Positions 42,800 through 53,261 of a stretch of DNA of 64,000 nt are shown piece after piece. The stretch comes from Peltaster fructicola (Eukaryota; Ascomycota; Dothideomycetes): assembly GCA_001592805.2 (NCBI GenBank), contig CP051143.1:1674001-1738000 (forward strand), written 5' to 3'. The first letter of the stretch is position 1, and every line of letters begins with the position of its first letter. Made by a program: the position numbers and the translations under genes. The notes below the pieces were generated by a model. That model saw only the letters and a program-made list of their open reading frames with translations, was not told the origin of the DNA and ran no database searches.

Positions 42800-43228
42800 A
42801 TGGTGCGTTGTGCGGTGTTCTCATGAAGGCATCGTCTGATCTGATCCAGGGCGTCGAGGAAGATCTCAAGCACGATCAGCCATGCCATCCACGAGCTTGT
42901 GCCATCCAGTGTGCGTCAGAGTTGTGACCAGCATGCGTTAATTTGCCATTGACCATCATCGTAGCATGCCTACAGAAGAATAACTATAACGAAGACAAGT
43001 GTCAGAAGCTCGTGAGGCCCACCCTATTCGGATCTCGAGGCTGCTAACCTCGCACATAGGTCGATGCTCTGTATGAATGCTGTGATCTATTCTATCAGCG
43101 AAATGGAGACGGTGCTCAGTCTGCCAGCTGTCCGAAAGCCAAATTGTTACGGTATGCATCCTCATCGCTTCTTTACAAGACTGACGCGCAGCAGGTTGAA
43201 GATGAAGCAACGATCGAACCAAAAGTGA
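42800..43228 (+). CDS. CMC4-like twin-CX9C mitochondrial protein (5 exons, 78 aa)
   Basis: Exons 42800-42802, 42850-42910, 42965-43011, 43060-43151 and 43195-43228; introns of 47, 54, 48 and 43 nt, all GT-AG, all phases consistent. The assembled protein begins MGVEEDLKHDQPCHPRACAI and contains CLQKNNYNEDKC, VDALYECCDLFYQRNGD and LRLKMKQR. This agrees residue by residue in cysteine spacing (C-x4-C-x4-C-x10-C-x9-C-C) with yeast Cmc4, a soluble intermembrane-space protein imported by Mia40 oxidative folding; its role in respiratory-chain assembly is not fully known. Exon 1 holds only the ATG. If that exon were wrong, Met at 42823 in the same frame is a fallback start. No open frame longer than about 30 codons marks this gene, so simple frame scans miss it. 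Confidence 0.85.
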
Positions 43229-43689
43229 CCGATGGCTGTCACCAATGTTACGCCCAAATTTATGTATCTCGCGCCTCACAAAATCTGAAGCGGAGTGAAT
43301 GAAGGACGTGTGCACTCATCTTAGGCGACCGGAGCACGCAAGGAAGCCTTATAGACTTGTACAAACATTGAGATGGTTCGCACCGAGACTCTATTGGCAC
43401 GCCTGGTTAAGACATTGTTGAAGAAAAGAAGAGAACAGTGTGCAGAGACGAGATGATGAAAATTGATACTGCGCGACTGTGTGGCATATGTCGTGACCCG
43501 CTGCCAGAATGTGCGTTCTGGACGTCACTGTTTGTTCCATACATGTACCACATATGCACTGTTGCATTCGTTCTTCAACTCTGTCAGGTACAGCTCCTTC
43601 CACTCGCAGGCCCTTCTCGTGCTTCTTCTCGACTATAGAATCATCTCAACTACACCTAGAATACTCCTTTGGCATCACATACATCCAAT
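43229..43689. other. Intergenic
   Basis: 3' region of the CMC4-like gene and the promoter of the nucleoside hydrolase gene. No supported coding frame. Confidence 0.35.
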
Positions 43690-45190
43690 ATGACACCACG
43701 CAAGATTATCATCGATACCGATCCAGTATGTGGCAGTCGACAGCATCAACGCAGTTACTGACATCTCGTAGGGATGTGATGACGTTCTGGCAATGCTACT
43801 GGCATTCTCGGTCATGCCAGAAGAGCTTCAGGTCCTGATGTTATCTGTCACATATGGCAATGTCGATGTTGAGAATTGCTTACGAAACGTCGTTTCACTC
43901 TTCCACCACATCGAGAAGGAATTGGAATGGCGAGAGCAGACTGGTCGCCCGCTGGGTTTCGATACCCTAAGATCGCGGAAACCACTTGTTGCAGCAGGTC
44001 CAAATCAACCACTGGCTGAGCAAATGCTCATGGCAGACTTCTTCCGTATGAAACGGCTTCGACCTGTAGCGGCCATACTAATCTATCGCAGATGGAAGAG
44101 ATGGCCTTGGCGATATCGATGTGTCGGTAATGAGTTTCATAGCTAATCATTGACACAACTGATCCTCGATAGCATCCACATTTAGCACCCACAGACTCTT
44201 GGGACCGCTTACTGAAGCACGCCGAGCAGTCGTCAGACACTGCCATTGTCGCACAGCTTCGAAAGTTTAGTCCTTTGTTCACGCCCTCACATGTACCTGC
44301 GCATGAGGAGATCCTCCGACTCTTGCGAGAGAATGAGCCAAACACCATCACGATTGTCGCCATTGGCCCTTTGACCAATCTAGCCATTGCAGCCGCTGCC
44401 GACCCAGAGACGTTCCTTCGAGTTCAAGAAGTTGTTGTTATGGGCGGTGCTGTTAATGAGCCAGGCAATGTGAGTATCGTGGCTTCGACTCTCCTGCATT
44501 GCTGACACAACGTAGATCACACCAAAGGCAGAGTTCAACACATTCGCAGATTCCATTGCAGCAGCCAGACTCTACGCACTATCTTCTCCCAATCCATCGA
44601 CGACGATGCCGCCGCTCCCTCCCGGAAGCAGTCATACCAGCGAGCTGCGTCCATATCCACCAAGCCTCTCGAAGCGTCTTAGGGTAACGCTATTCCCGCT
44701 CGATATCACCAACTATCACTTAGTGACTCGTCGTCAATTTCAGGACGTAGCCGATCCGTTGAAAGCTCAGCACTCACCGCTTGCACACTGGGTCGAAGCA
44801 TGGCTGGAATCGACGTTCCGCAAGATCGAGAGCTTACACCCTGACACTACTGGCGATACTGTTGGTCTACAGCTTCACGATCCACTGACCATCTGGTACT
44901 GCATGACAGCTGACGATCCGAAGTGGCAGCTCATACACAACGAAGACCTACGTATCGAAACTACTGGTCAATGGACTCGTGGCATGTGCGTTACTGATGG
45001 TCGCAGCAGGAAGAAACGCAGCGACGACGATACAAGCGAACAGCCTGGCGACCATGGCCTGTGGCTTCGCGGTGGCGCTGGCAACCGACTAAGCAGGTGT
45101 CTAGACTCTCCTGGGAGACATCTCTTCGGTCCACTTATGTTACAGAGGATATTCAACCTACAAGATAAGAATGCCAAGACTTTCGTGTAA
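43690..45190 (+). CDS. Inosine-uridine preferring nucleoside hydrolase family protein (5 exons, 438 aa)
   Basis: Exons 43690-43725, 43772-44045, 44092-44126, 44173-44469 and 44516-45190. All four introns are exactly 46 nt. The calcium-binding motif IIIDTDPGCDD is split by the first intron between Pro12 and Gly13. Further family marks are VLMLSVTYGNVDVENC, HGRDGLGDIDVS, ITIVAIGPLTNLAIAAAADP, VVVMGGAVNEPGNITPKAEF, and LHDPLTIWYC near the end, carrying the catalytic His-Asp-Pro. These enzymes cleave the N-glycosidic bond of ribonucleosides for base salvage. The protein is about 100 residues longer than bacterial members because of an insert and tail (from about residue 240). Likely cytosolic. 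The preferred nucleoside is not predictable. Confidence 0.92.
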
Positions 45191-45301
45191 CCAAGCATGT
45201 GAAAGTCTGGATGCGATATGTCGCAACATTCACCACAGAAGGCACATCTTAACAGCACTCTCGGCTACCGAACCACAGCTTCCACATCAACGGCATCCAG
45301 C

Positions 45302-46210
45302 ATGCCTCACAAGAGACGTGAAAGGACGACAAGGTCGAAGATGAAATCCAAGAAGGCGCTCAAGAAGGGCGCAGGTGAGCGAAAGCCAGTGGCGAAGGTG
45401 ACATCACATCCGAGAGGCGTCACCAGCAGGCGAGAGCCTTTTGCCAACGTTCAAAAGTGAGTGATTTTGGTGCTTGATCGTTGCAAGCTGCTCACGCTTC
45501 ACAGGCTCGACTCTCACATCTTCTGCCTTTTCGTCGGACAGGAGACACGGACACTGATGACCCGTACGTCGGTTCCACCTATCGATGGCTCCCTCGCTGA
45601 TCTGTCACAGTCCATACGAAGCTGCTTTCTACGGCAACCAGAGACTTCTTCGCCAGTCAGCCGTTATACCATGGGTGGCACGTCCTTGACGACGATATCG
45701 ATATTGCTCAGATCTGGCGTCACTACCTCTACTTCGGTGAGGTTTGCTCGAAGCAGGCGAATGCTGCTGAGGAGTGGGAATGGCTGACCGATGCCTACTT
45801 ACTGGGCATTGCTGTGAAGGATGAGAAGTTCTGCAACGCTGTGATCAGCGCTCTCATCGACAAGCAGATTGAGACAGTAAGCGGCACGCAACAGAGTCGG
45901 TTCGTTCTCTTACTGATAATGCCAGGGCGACTATCCGACCACACTTGCTTCGGCAGTCTATGCCAACACCATCGCTGGAGACCGTCTGCGCCAACTCATC
46001 GTAGACCTGCATGTCTGGGCGGGACAGGGCAAAGGCCTCATCAACACAGAAGACGCGGAGGAAGGACCCACAGAGTTCCAGCGTACTGTGCGCTTCCAGA
46101 CTCGACAGCTGTGGGCGCGTGTTCGCGACACAAAGGAGATGTATCCTTGGGAGGCGAATCCTTGCCGTTACCACATTCATGTGACTACCGAGAAGTGCTC
46201 AGCCTCGTAA
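45302..46210 (+). CDS. BTB/POZ-domain protein (4 exons, 254 aa)
   Basis: Exons 45302-45456, 45505-45563, 45611-45876 and 45926-46210; introns of 48, 47 and 49 nt. A very basic N-terminus (MPHKRRERTTRSKMKSKKAL) is followed by a divergent BTB fold: LFVGQETRTLMT joined to LHTKLLSTATRDFF, then LDDDIDIAQIWRHYLYFGEV and LTDAYLLGIAVKDEKFCNAV. The C-terminal part carries TLASAVYANTIAGDRLRQLI and VDLHVWAG. Many fungal BTB proteins of this size have unknown roles, some as adaptors of cullin-3. The start could also be ATG 45218 in the same frame, only 28 bases after the nucleosidase stop. The assignment rests on the fold-like pattern and intron-consistent frames. Confidence 0.75.
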
Positions 46211-46339
46211 CTCGCGGTAGTGTCTGACACATACCTGTCCAATATCACAAAGCTTCATGCTGCCGAGAGCATGTCGTTGTAGCATCATATTATGCTGCAA
46301 TGCGTCACGATATCTCATCAGTATCCATAACTATCCATT

Positions 46340-47251
46340 TCACTTCAATGGAAGCTTTTCGATCGACACTGTGCCGTCTTCTGCTATTGGGGTCTCAGGT
46401 CTACCGTTGTGTGTCGTCTGTCTCTCATACTGCGCAGCGTCTCGTTGACGTATTCGCTCTGCCCTCTCTAGCTGAGCGAGCTTTCTCTCTTCATCGACAA
46501 TATGCTGCATTTTCTGAGCCATAATCTTACTCTTCTTTGCCTCACGACCCAGGAAGCTCTCGATGTCCTTCACGCCCTCATCCAGAGCATGGCGCCATGA
46601 TGGATCTCCTTGACTGTGCGTGGACACTCCGTGTTGCTGCTCGTTGACGATATCATCCCATTCGTCTTCACTTTCGGCGAGCTTGGTATTGTCCTGCATT
46701 TCATGCATGCGATCATACTTCTTGATCTTCCTTTTGATGCGGTGCCGAATATATGCGCTCAGATGCTGAGGTTGTGGCTTCTTGATTCTGAGCATTGGCA
46801 CTCCTCCTGCGTTGACCAAGCGTGGTACATGTCGTCTGCCAGTCAACTCGCTGAGAGGCAATGGTCTGTCTAAAATCGTTCGCCTAGGCTTGATCTCGTC
46901 GGTAGTGTTGACCGTCTTTTGAACCGGACTCGCATGGTAGGGTGGGAGCTTGGATTTACGCGGCGCCTTGAACAGCAGATCGGTCAGGTATGTCCTACTG
47001 GACTGGTCGCCAGCGACAGCCGCATCAAGATGATCGATAGCTGAGTAGCCAGCCTTGAACAGCACTAGTAGCTGCGGCTTGCTGTGGTTATAACGATTCT
47101 CTCTGAACCTATTCTTGACGACATTGGAGAGCTGTTGTTGTTCAATCGACTTCAGGCCAGATCGCGAACATTGCGACAAAAGAGCTCTGTAGAGAGCTAT
47201 GGCAGCATGACGATGCGCGCTGACCTTCCACGGGACGATGAACTGTGGCAT
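46340..47251 (-). CDS. LYR-motif (Complex1_LYR-like, DUF1763-type) protein (303 aa)
   Basis: The start is set at MPQFIVPWKVSAHRHAAIAL because homologues begin so. The frame is open 50 codons further up to an ATG at 47401, but that part overlaps the opposite promoter. The LYR signature is AIALYRALLSQCSR near the N-terminus, followed by FRENRYNHSKPQLLVLFKAG typical of LYR helices. The rest is charged with a long C-terminal helix (REAKKSKIMAQKMQHIVDEE). LYR proteins are mitochondrial adaptors that use acyl carrier protein and serve complex assembly or Fe-S transfer. The specific client is unknown. It shares a 184-base region with the divergent E2 gene. Confidence 0.75.
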   Translation of the reverse strand: MPQFIVPWKVSAHRHAAIALYRALLSQCSRSGLKSIEQQQLSNVVKNRFRENRYNHSKPQLLVLFKAGYSAIDHLDAAVAGDQSSRTYLTDLLFKAPRKSKLPPYHASPVQKTVNTTDEIKPRRTILDRPLPLSELTGRRHVPRLVNAGGVPMLRIKKPQPQHLSAYIRHRIKRKIKKYDRMHEMQDNTKLAESEDEWDDIVNEQQHGVSTHSQGDPSWRHALDEGVKDIESFLGREAKKSKIMAQKMQHIVDEERKLAQLERAERIRQRDAAQYERQTTHNGRPETPIAEDGTVSIEKLPLK

Positions 47252-47435
47252 GTGCTGCTTGTCGTGAAGCGCGAAAGTCGCATCATCGCTTGCGACTCGT
47301 GATGTGAGGAGGCCCAAATCAGGAAGCTCGGCTTTGGCGGTTGTGCCGCTGGTAACCGTGTCTACTCCAATAACATCTACTGTCCATGCTCTCAATAGCA
47401 TTGTAGCGTCCTCAGCACATCACGGCAGGGAGTTG
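47252..47435. promoter_or_regulatory. Bidirectional promoter of two mitochondrial protein genes
   Basis: 184 bases between the start of the LYR protein (minus) and the BCKDH E2 (plus). No TATA box is clear. Confidence 0.45.
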
Positions 47436-48824
47436 ATGATTATGCAGGTCAGTACGCAGACTTGTCTTACAGCCCTTCGAAAGGAAGCATTTCTCATTGC
47501 CGCATTGCGTCAACCTCAAGTCTCGGCTCAACGCTCGCGAAGACATTTACATCAATCACGAAGACTACAAGTAGTGAAGCCTTTCTTACTGGCAGATATT
47601 GGTGAGGGCATCACAGAATGCCAGCTCATACAGTGGTTTGTGACGGCAGGAGCCCGCGTCGAGCAGTTCGACAAGATCTGCGAGGTGCAATCGGACAAGG
47701 CATCTGTCGAGATCACAAGTCCGTATGATGGAGTCATCAAGAAGCTTCACTACGAGCCAGATGACATGGCCAAGACTGGCTCTCCTTTGATCGACATCGA
47801 TATACAAGGCGAGCCTGATATCGAGCACGAAAACGAACCTGCCACAGAAATATCGCTGGCAGAGAACCCAAATGAAGGACTTCCTGTGCAAGAACAAGCC
47901 CGAGTCACAGAGACCAAAGCCACTGACGCAGCACAACCTAATGCTCGCCGGGAACCCATCAGAGCACTCGCTACGCCAGCTGTGCGGTCTCTGATCAAAG
48001 AGCACAATCTTAAAATCGAAGACGTGCAAGGCACAGGTCGAGATGGTCGTGTGCTTAGGGAAGATATTCACCGCCACATCAAGGAGCGAGAACCCACGTC
48101 CAGCACACATCTCACAAGAACCACCGGTACGTCCCGCCAGGTTGCACTGACGCCAGTACAGAGCCAGATGTTCAAGGTGATGACCCGATCGCTGAGCATA
48201 CCGCACTTCCTCTACTCTTGCAGCACGGATATGAGTCGTGTGACGACCATGCGTAAGCGGCTCAACATAGCAGGCGTCGACAAGATCACCTCTTTCGCCA
48301 TCGTTGTGAAGGCTGCCAGTATGGCAATTGCTGAGTTCGAGATCTTGAACGCATCCCTGGACACATCAGAGAAGCCAATGCTCACCTACCACACCGCTCA
48401 CGATTTCGGCATCGCTGTCGACACACCCTCTGGTTTACTTGTACCAGTTCTTCGCAATGTGCAAGAGCTCAGCATCAAAGACATTGCAGTCCAGATTCGT
48501 GACATCTCGGACAGAGCACGTAATCACAAATTGGTGCCCACCGACTTGTCTGGAGCAACTTTCACATTGTCCAACATCGGGTCAATAGGTGGAGGTGTTG
48601 TTTCGCCTGTGATAAGTGCGCCGCAAGTAGCCATATTAGGCATTGGCAGATCTAAGATTGTGCCGACCTTCAATGATGCTGGCGAGCTATGCAAGAGGGA
48701 AGAGCTGATCATGAGCTGGAGTGCTGACCACAGAGTCGTTGATGGTGCTCAATGTGCGCGTTGTGCAGAGAGGGTTCGAGAGTTGCTGGAAACGCCGGAG
48801 ATCATGCTGAGTAGGATGAGATGA
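47436..48824 (+). CDS. Dihydrolipoyl acyltransferase E2 of branched-chain 2-oxoacid dehydrogenase (462 aa)
   Basis: The start is MIMQVSTQTC; the frame is open further upstream without family support. Residues 1-45 form a basic mitochondrial presequence. The lipoyl domain is about 47-120 with lipoyl-Lys88 in QSDKASVEITSPYDGVI. The E3-binding domain is about 172-206 (ATPAVRSLIKEHNLKIEDVQ, then GTGRDGRVLREDI). The catalytic domain ends with SADHRVVDGA, with His432 and Asp436. The lipoyl and catalytic details place it with the branched-chain complex rather than the pyruvate or 2-oxoglutarate complexes. It transfers acyl groups from valine, leucine and isoleucine breakdown to CoA in the matrix. 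Confidence 0.92.
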   Translation: MIMQVSTQTCLTALRKEAFLIAALRQPQVSAQRSRRHLHQSRRLQVVKPFLLADIGEGITECQLIQWFVTAGARVEQFDKICEVQSDKASVEITSPYDGVIKKLHYEPDDMAKTGSPLIDIDIQGEPDIEHENEPATEISLAENPNEGLPVQEQARVTETKATDAAQPNARREPIRALATPAVRSLIKEHNLKIEDVQGTGRDGRVLREDIHRHIKEREPTSSTHLTRTTGTSRQVALTPVQSQMFKVMTRSLSIPHFLYSCSTDMSRVTTMRKRLNIAGVDKITSFAIVVKAASMAIAEFEILNASLDTSEKPMLTYHTAHDFGIAVDTPSGLLVPVLRNVQELSIKDIAVQIRDISDRARNHKLVPTDLSGATFTLSNIGSIGGGVVSPVISAPQVAILGIGRSKIVPTFNDAGELCKREELIMSWSADHRVVDGAQCARCAERVRELLETPEIMLSRMR

Positions 48825-49285
48825 TTGTGATGGCAGGGTGCACGGTTTTGAGACGGTCGTCGTTAAGGTGAGTATCACTAGAAGCTCTCAGTGCTTGGCC
48901 GGACCCATGTTACCGCCAACATGGTACAGCGCCGGTGCCGTGTGCGGACCTTAGACGGCACAGAAGAGATGAGTTCATCTTTGCAGCTCCAGGTAGAGCC
49001 ATCGAGATAACACTGTACCGTGAAAGCTGTTTGCGGTCTGCTGGGCACGAGAATGCAGTCCTCGGCTCTTAACAATAGCGCAGAGCTATTGGCGAGCCGT
49101 CTCAACCCTACGAGGACCGTTGCGCACCGCCTGCGTCACAGACACGATGGCACCACTAGTTTGTAACTGGGATTCGCGTACGAAGGATCAACACAAGGTA
49201 TCGAGGCTTACGCCCACGAGCAAGATGCAACGACGTCAGTTCCTTCTTTGATCATGTACTTACCACTTCTCGATCATCTGCGATT
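48825..49285. other. Intergenic
   Basis: 3' region of the E2 gene and upstream region of the DUF3431 gene. Short frames only. Confidence 0.35.
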
Positions 49286-50295
49286 ATGCGCAGTATGTTC
49301 ACTATCCTTAGCCAGCGACGAAAGCGCTTCAATCGTTTGGGATCTACCCTCCTTATAGTAGGACTGCTTGCTGGACTTCTTTGGCGGTATTATGACGACA
49401 GTATGGCCTCGCACGCAATCACCAATCCCTCTGACAACAAGCAGTAACACACCCATGGATGCCAGCTAAGCCTGAGAACACTGCGAAGATTCATAAAGCC
49501 ATCGTTATGCCAGCAGTGAACCTTAGAGAGATGGGCTGGCTCAAGAAAGAGACAGATCTGTTACAGTATGTTGCACGATCTTTCAGACGTCGTTGCTAAG
49601 TGTTCAGGTCGCATAAGTGGTTCATCTACTGCATGGGTAGAACTCGTCGAGATGAGTGTCACTATCCCAGGTCGAGAAAAGGTCGGGAGGCAGCTGCATA
49701 TCTTAGCTACATCGTCGACTTCTACGACGTCTTACCCAAGTACACAGTCTTCATCCACTCGATTCGCCATCAATGGCATAACGATTTCCTCGGCGACACC
49801 ACGATCCCTATCCTCAAGCGACTTCGTCATGAATCTGCAGACCGTGTAGGTTTCGCCAATCTGAAGTGTTCACACTTTCCAGGCTGTCCACTCCTGCTCG
49901 AACCACTTACTCCTTCGCCGAAAGACTTGAAGAAGAACAACATCAGAGCGAGGTTTCCTGATGTTTACCAGCACTTCTTCAACACAACGAGAGCAGAGGT
50001 GCCAGAGGCTATCGGAGCGGCATGCTGCGCTGAGTTCGTGGTGTCTAGAGATCGGATACGCAAGAGATCAAGAGCAGAATACGAAAGAATGCTGGAGTGG
50101 CTCGAACGGAACGAGGTCGACAGTGCTCGCGATGCAGGCTGGGTGTTCGAGGTTACCTGGCATATCATCTTTGGGAAAGAGCCTGTACAGTGAGTTGGAT
50201 GGCGTCGATTGATTGTGCCTGCGCTGACCCATCTCAGTTGTCCACCGGAGGATCAATGTCGGTGCGACCTCTACGGTTCATGTGCTCCGACTTGA
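49286..50295 (+). CDS. DUF3431 family protein, predicted type II membrane protein (4 exons, 291 aa)
   Basis: Exons 49286-49400, 49445-49565, 49608-50189 and 50238-50295; introns of 44, 42 and 48 nt, all in phase. A basic N-terminus is followed by one membrane segment (GSTLLIVGLLAGLLWRYY). The lumenal domain carries WLKKETDLLQSHKWFIYCMG, YLSYIVDFYDVLPKYTVFIH, DTTIPILKRL and a Cys-rich end (CPPEDQCRCDLYGSCAPT). This is the conserved DUF3431 layout, common in fungi and thought by fold arguments to be related to glycosyltransferases of the secretory pathway. The activity is not known. Confidence 0.85.
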
Positions 50296-51358
50296 AGGGA
50301 CAAGTCTGAAGACTGCTGAGACCCGTCCGATCGTGGACCTTCAACTTCATATGCACTGATGCCATAGGGAGTCGCGGATGAACCCACAGGTCACGCTCGG
50401 TCCTGAGCAATGCTGCAGAGTTCAACAAGATCGCCCGCCAAGTGCAGGGCATAGCTGATCAATGCTGCTAGAGCGACTATGCCGCACTGATGGACAACAG
50501 CACCAGCAGATCTGTTTGCCAGGGTTCAGAGCGGTTTTCAGGCCATGTGTCAACGGCGTCCAACTTCATGTGCTACATGAACGCTCTTGTCTTGTAAGCA
50601 GTACGGCGAGCCAGGTCAGCTTCTCCAAATGTTGGCATCGCCCTGCATCGAGGACAAATGCGAAGCGGCATTGACTCACTCGGTACCATTCGGCCTGAGA
50701 AGCATTCCTGCACAACAGCAAACCATCGCCTATAACATAGAGCCCCGACTTCAGGATTACCATACTCACTCCGCGCTACACCGTCTGCTTCACCAGGATA
50801 CTTGTCGATGCACGCGTTTGTATGCATTACGCTCCGCACAGCAGTATGAGCCTCATCTTCACAGAGCAGAGTTACATTGCAGCTAACAAGCACGCTCAGC
50901 ACAAGCCACTAATTTCGGGGGATATGGCTGGCCTGACGTTCCAACCTTGATGTTTGTGAAGAGCTTAACCTTCGAAGAATCGCTTTTCTCCATGCTATCA
51001 TGAACTTCAAGACAGATATGCCACTCCGTAGGTTGGTGGCTAAACCGCAGCACCGACTATGGCCTGATATGCAAGGTACGACAATGGTTGCAGATCGTGC
51101 TTTGCGTAAGGCGTCAGGCGGGCCTCACTGAACAACGAGCTGAACCAGCATTGCTTGCTGCACAACAACAGCAACTATGGCCCCAGTGACCTGCTAGTGG
51201 TGCAGCAGTAATAGGCAGCTCGCCTTACTCCCTCGGGCTGATGTTCGAAGAGGACACCATCGAGATGCGATGTGGTAGATGAGACTAGCGCCACGACTGT
51301 CAGATAAAAGGCAAGTCAACTCTCCTCGTACATCTGCTCGTTCATACATACAAGGGTC
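50296..51358. other. Gene-poor gap, 1.1 kb
   Basis: Overlapping short frames on both strands (about 100 codons) without recognisable content. It includes the promoter of the secreted phosphodiesterase gene. Confidence 0.35.
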
Positions 51359-52908
51359 ATGCGCTCTCTCGGACTCTTCTCACTAGCACTTCTGTCCACC
51401 CTGACTGCTGCGAGCAGGTCTCAACAGCGACCACGTGGACAGGACTGCGCTGCATCGGCTGACGGTGGCCTAGCAAACTCACTCACAATCATTAACGCTA
51501 CACCTTACTCTTTCCACAGAAGCGCAGTCCACTCTTGTCAAGTTGGGAGCTGGACTCTCCAGGACACCCCTGCGGTCATCGAAGCTGGCAAATCAGCTAC
51601 ATTCTCTTACAGGATCACCAGAGGTGGTGATGCCGCGGCAGATCTGTCCTACCTTCTCAACATTGATGGCAAGATGTCCAAGAAGCAATTCAACATCCAC
51701 GTACAGGGTAGAGACAGACTCGTCGGGTACGTCATCTCTGCTGAGGTGTCTGGTGGACTTACAACAGCTGGTCACGGTTCTGATCAAGGTCGATTTCAAT
51801 TTGGCGACATCAAGGATGCTTTTCCTCAGAGCGGATACCCTGATGTCTTCGTGCTGTCAGGAAATGAGACTTACGGTTATGGTACTGTCGAACCACCGGT
51901 TGCATGGATGAGTGCTATGGGACCTGTGCTCAAGAAGCTCAGCTTGAGGAATTTGGTTATTCCAGCTTCTCGTAAGTGTTGATGATTATTCCGGCTATCC
52001 TCTGACTTTGATTAGATGACTCTGGAATGTCGCAGACGGTAGATGGCATTGGAGTTGACGCCAACACCCGAACGCAGGATACCAATATCTATGGTCAGCT
52101 CGTGCGAGGCATACGCATGCTGGACTTTAGACCTCATCTCGGCCCAAATGATGACGACTTCCGTCTGGCACACTTTACCAAATCGTTCGGAGCCTTTGGC
52201 GAATCGCTCGTCGACGCCATGAGCGATATTAAGCGGTTCCGAAGAGAGTATCCTGGAGAACTGATCGTTATCGATATCTTGCCAGGTCTTACTCGTCTGA
52301 AAGGTCCCACCTCTACGCCGTTCACCGAGAAGCAGTGCAACGACCTGCTGGACACTCTGGAAAAAGGCTTGCCTTCATTGAAGACCGAGTACGAGCTTAG
52401 CATCGCGCCAACAGATGCAACAGGCCTCACTGCCGAGCCGATAGACACATTCTACAAGAAGGAACCATCGCCAATCCTCTTGCGTGTCCCTGTCGACAGA
52501 AAAGAGTGGTTAGGACGTCAGCCCGTCGCCAACGGCCGCAAGACAACCGGCACTGTAGCTTCGACATTCCTTCCGGTGACATCGAAATGGTCTGACACAA
52601 ACGGAGCCACTGTCATGAGCAAGGATCAGAAGAGTTTCTTTGATTCAAAATACACTCGCAATGCTCCTTTTATGTCAGTGTTTGTTCTGACCCTCCAGGG
52701 TTTGGAGAATATCCCACTGGGAGATTCTATTAGGTCGTTAGCTTTCGAAGCCAAGAAGGTGCTGTATACGAGCGCTTGGGACTGGAGTTCCGTGCAGCGC
52801 TATCCGAACATGCTGCAGTTCGACTATGTTCTGGACAAGCAGGTGGCAGCTGTCGCTGCGGCGATGAACTATCAGTTTGCTTTTGCAAGATTGTGGACTG
52901 GCAAATGA
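51359..52908 (+). CDS. Secreted PLC-like phosphodiesterase (PI-PLC X-type TIM barrel) (2 exons, 501 aa)
   Basis: Exons 51359-51971 and 52016-52908; a 44-nt intron that interrupts the catalytic motif. A signal peptide (about 1-18, LGLFSLALLSTLTA) is followed by a beta-rich domain of about 150 residues. The barrel then starts at VIPASHDSGM, where His205 is the predicted first catalytic His, and continues with LVRGIRMLDFRP and a second His in RLAHFTKSF. The C-terminal half has PGELIVIDILPG and the usual barrel strands. Such fungal proteins are extracellular or wall-associated. Their phospholipid specificity is uncharacterised, and many lack the calcium site of true PI-PLC. Confidence 0.82.
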
Positions 52909-53261
52909 GATCAGTCATGATTGTTATACATACATACATACATTACGATCATTATAGTGCTGGCCACCTTAATGAACTCCTACTCTCCTTACTACGGCAG
53001 GTCGTCGAAAGCTGGCTGTCATGTCAGATACGTAGTCTCCAGAATACCTCCTTGGTGATCTGGTTGTGCTTCATTAAGCACATGCTGAACATGTTGTCGT
53101 GGGTATGCGAGTCATGCAGAACCGGTCCCTGGCTGTCGTCACTGCACCTTGGTTAATGTTTACCATTGACACATGAACACCGATAATGCGCTTGGGTCGC
53201 GGCTTTGCACGATCATAATAACGTTCAGGCCAGAGCAGTAAACTCGCCGCCATTAACAGAA
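52909..53261. other. Intergenic with short CATA repeat
   Basis: 3' region of the phosphodiesterase gene. About four CATA units lie near 52928-52943. No coding signal. Confidence 0.35.
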
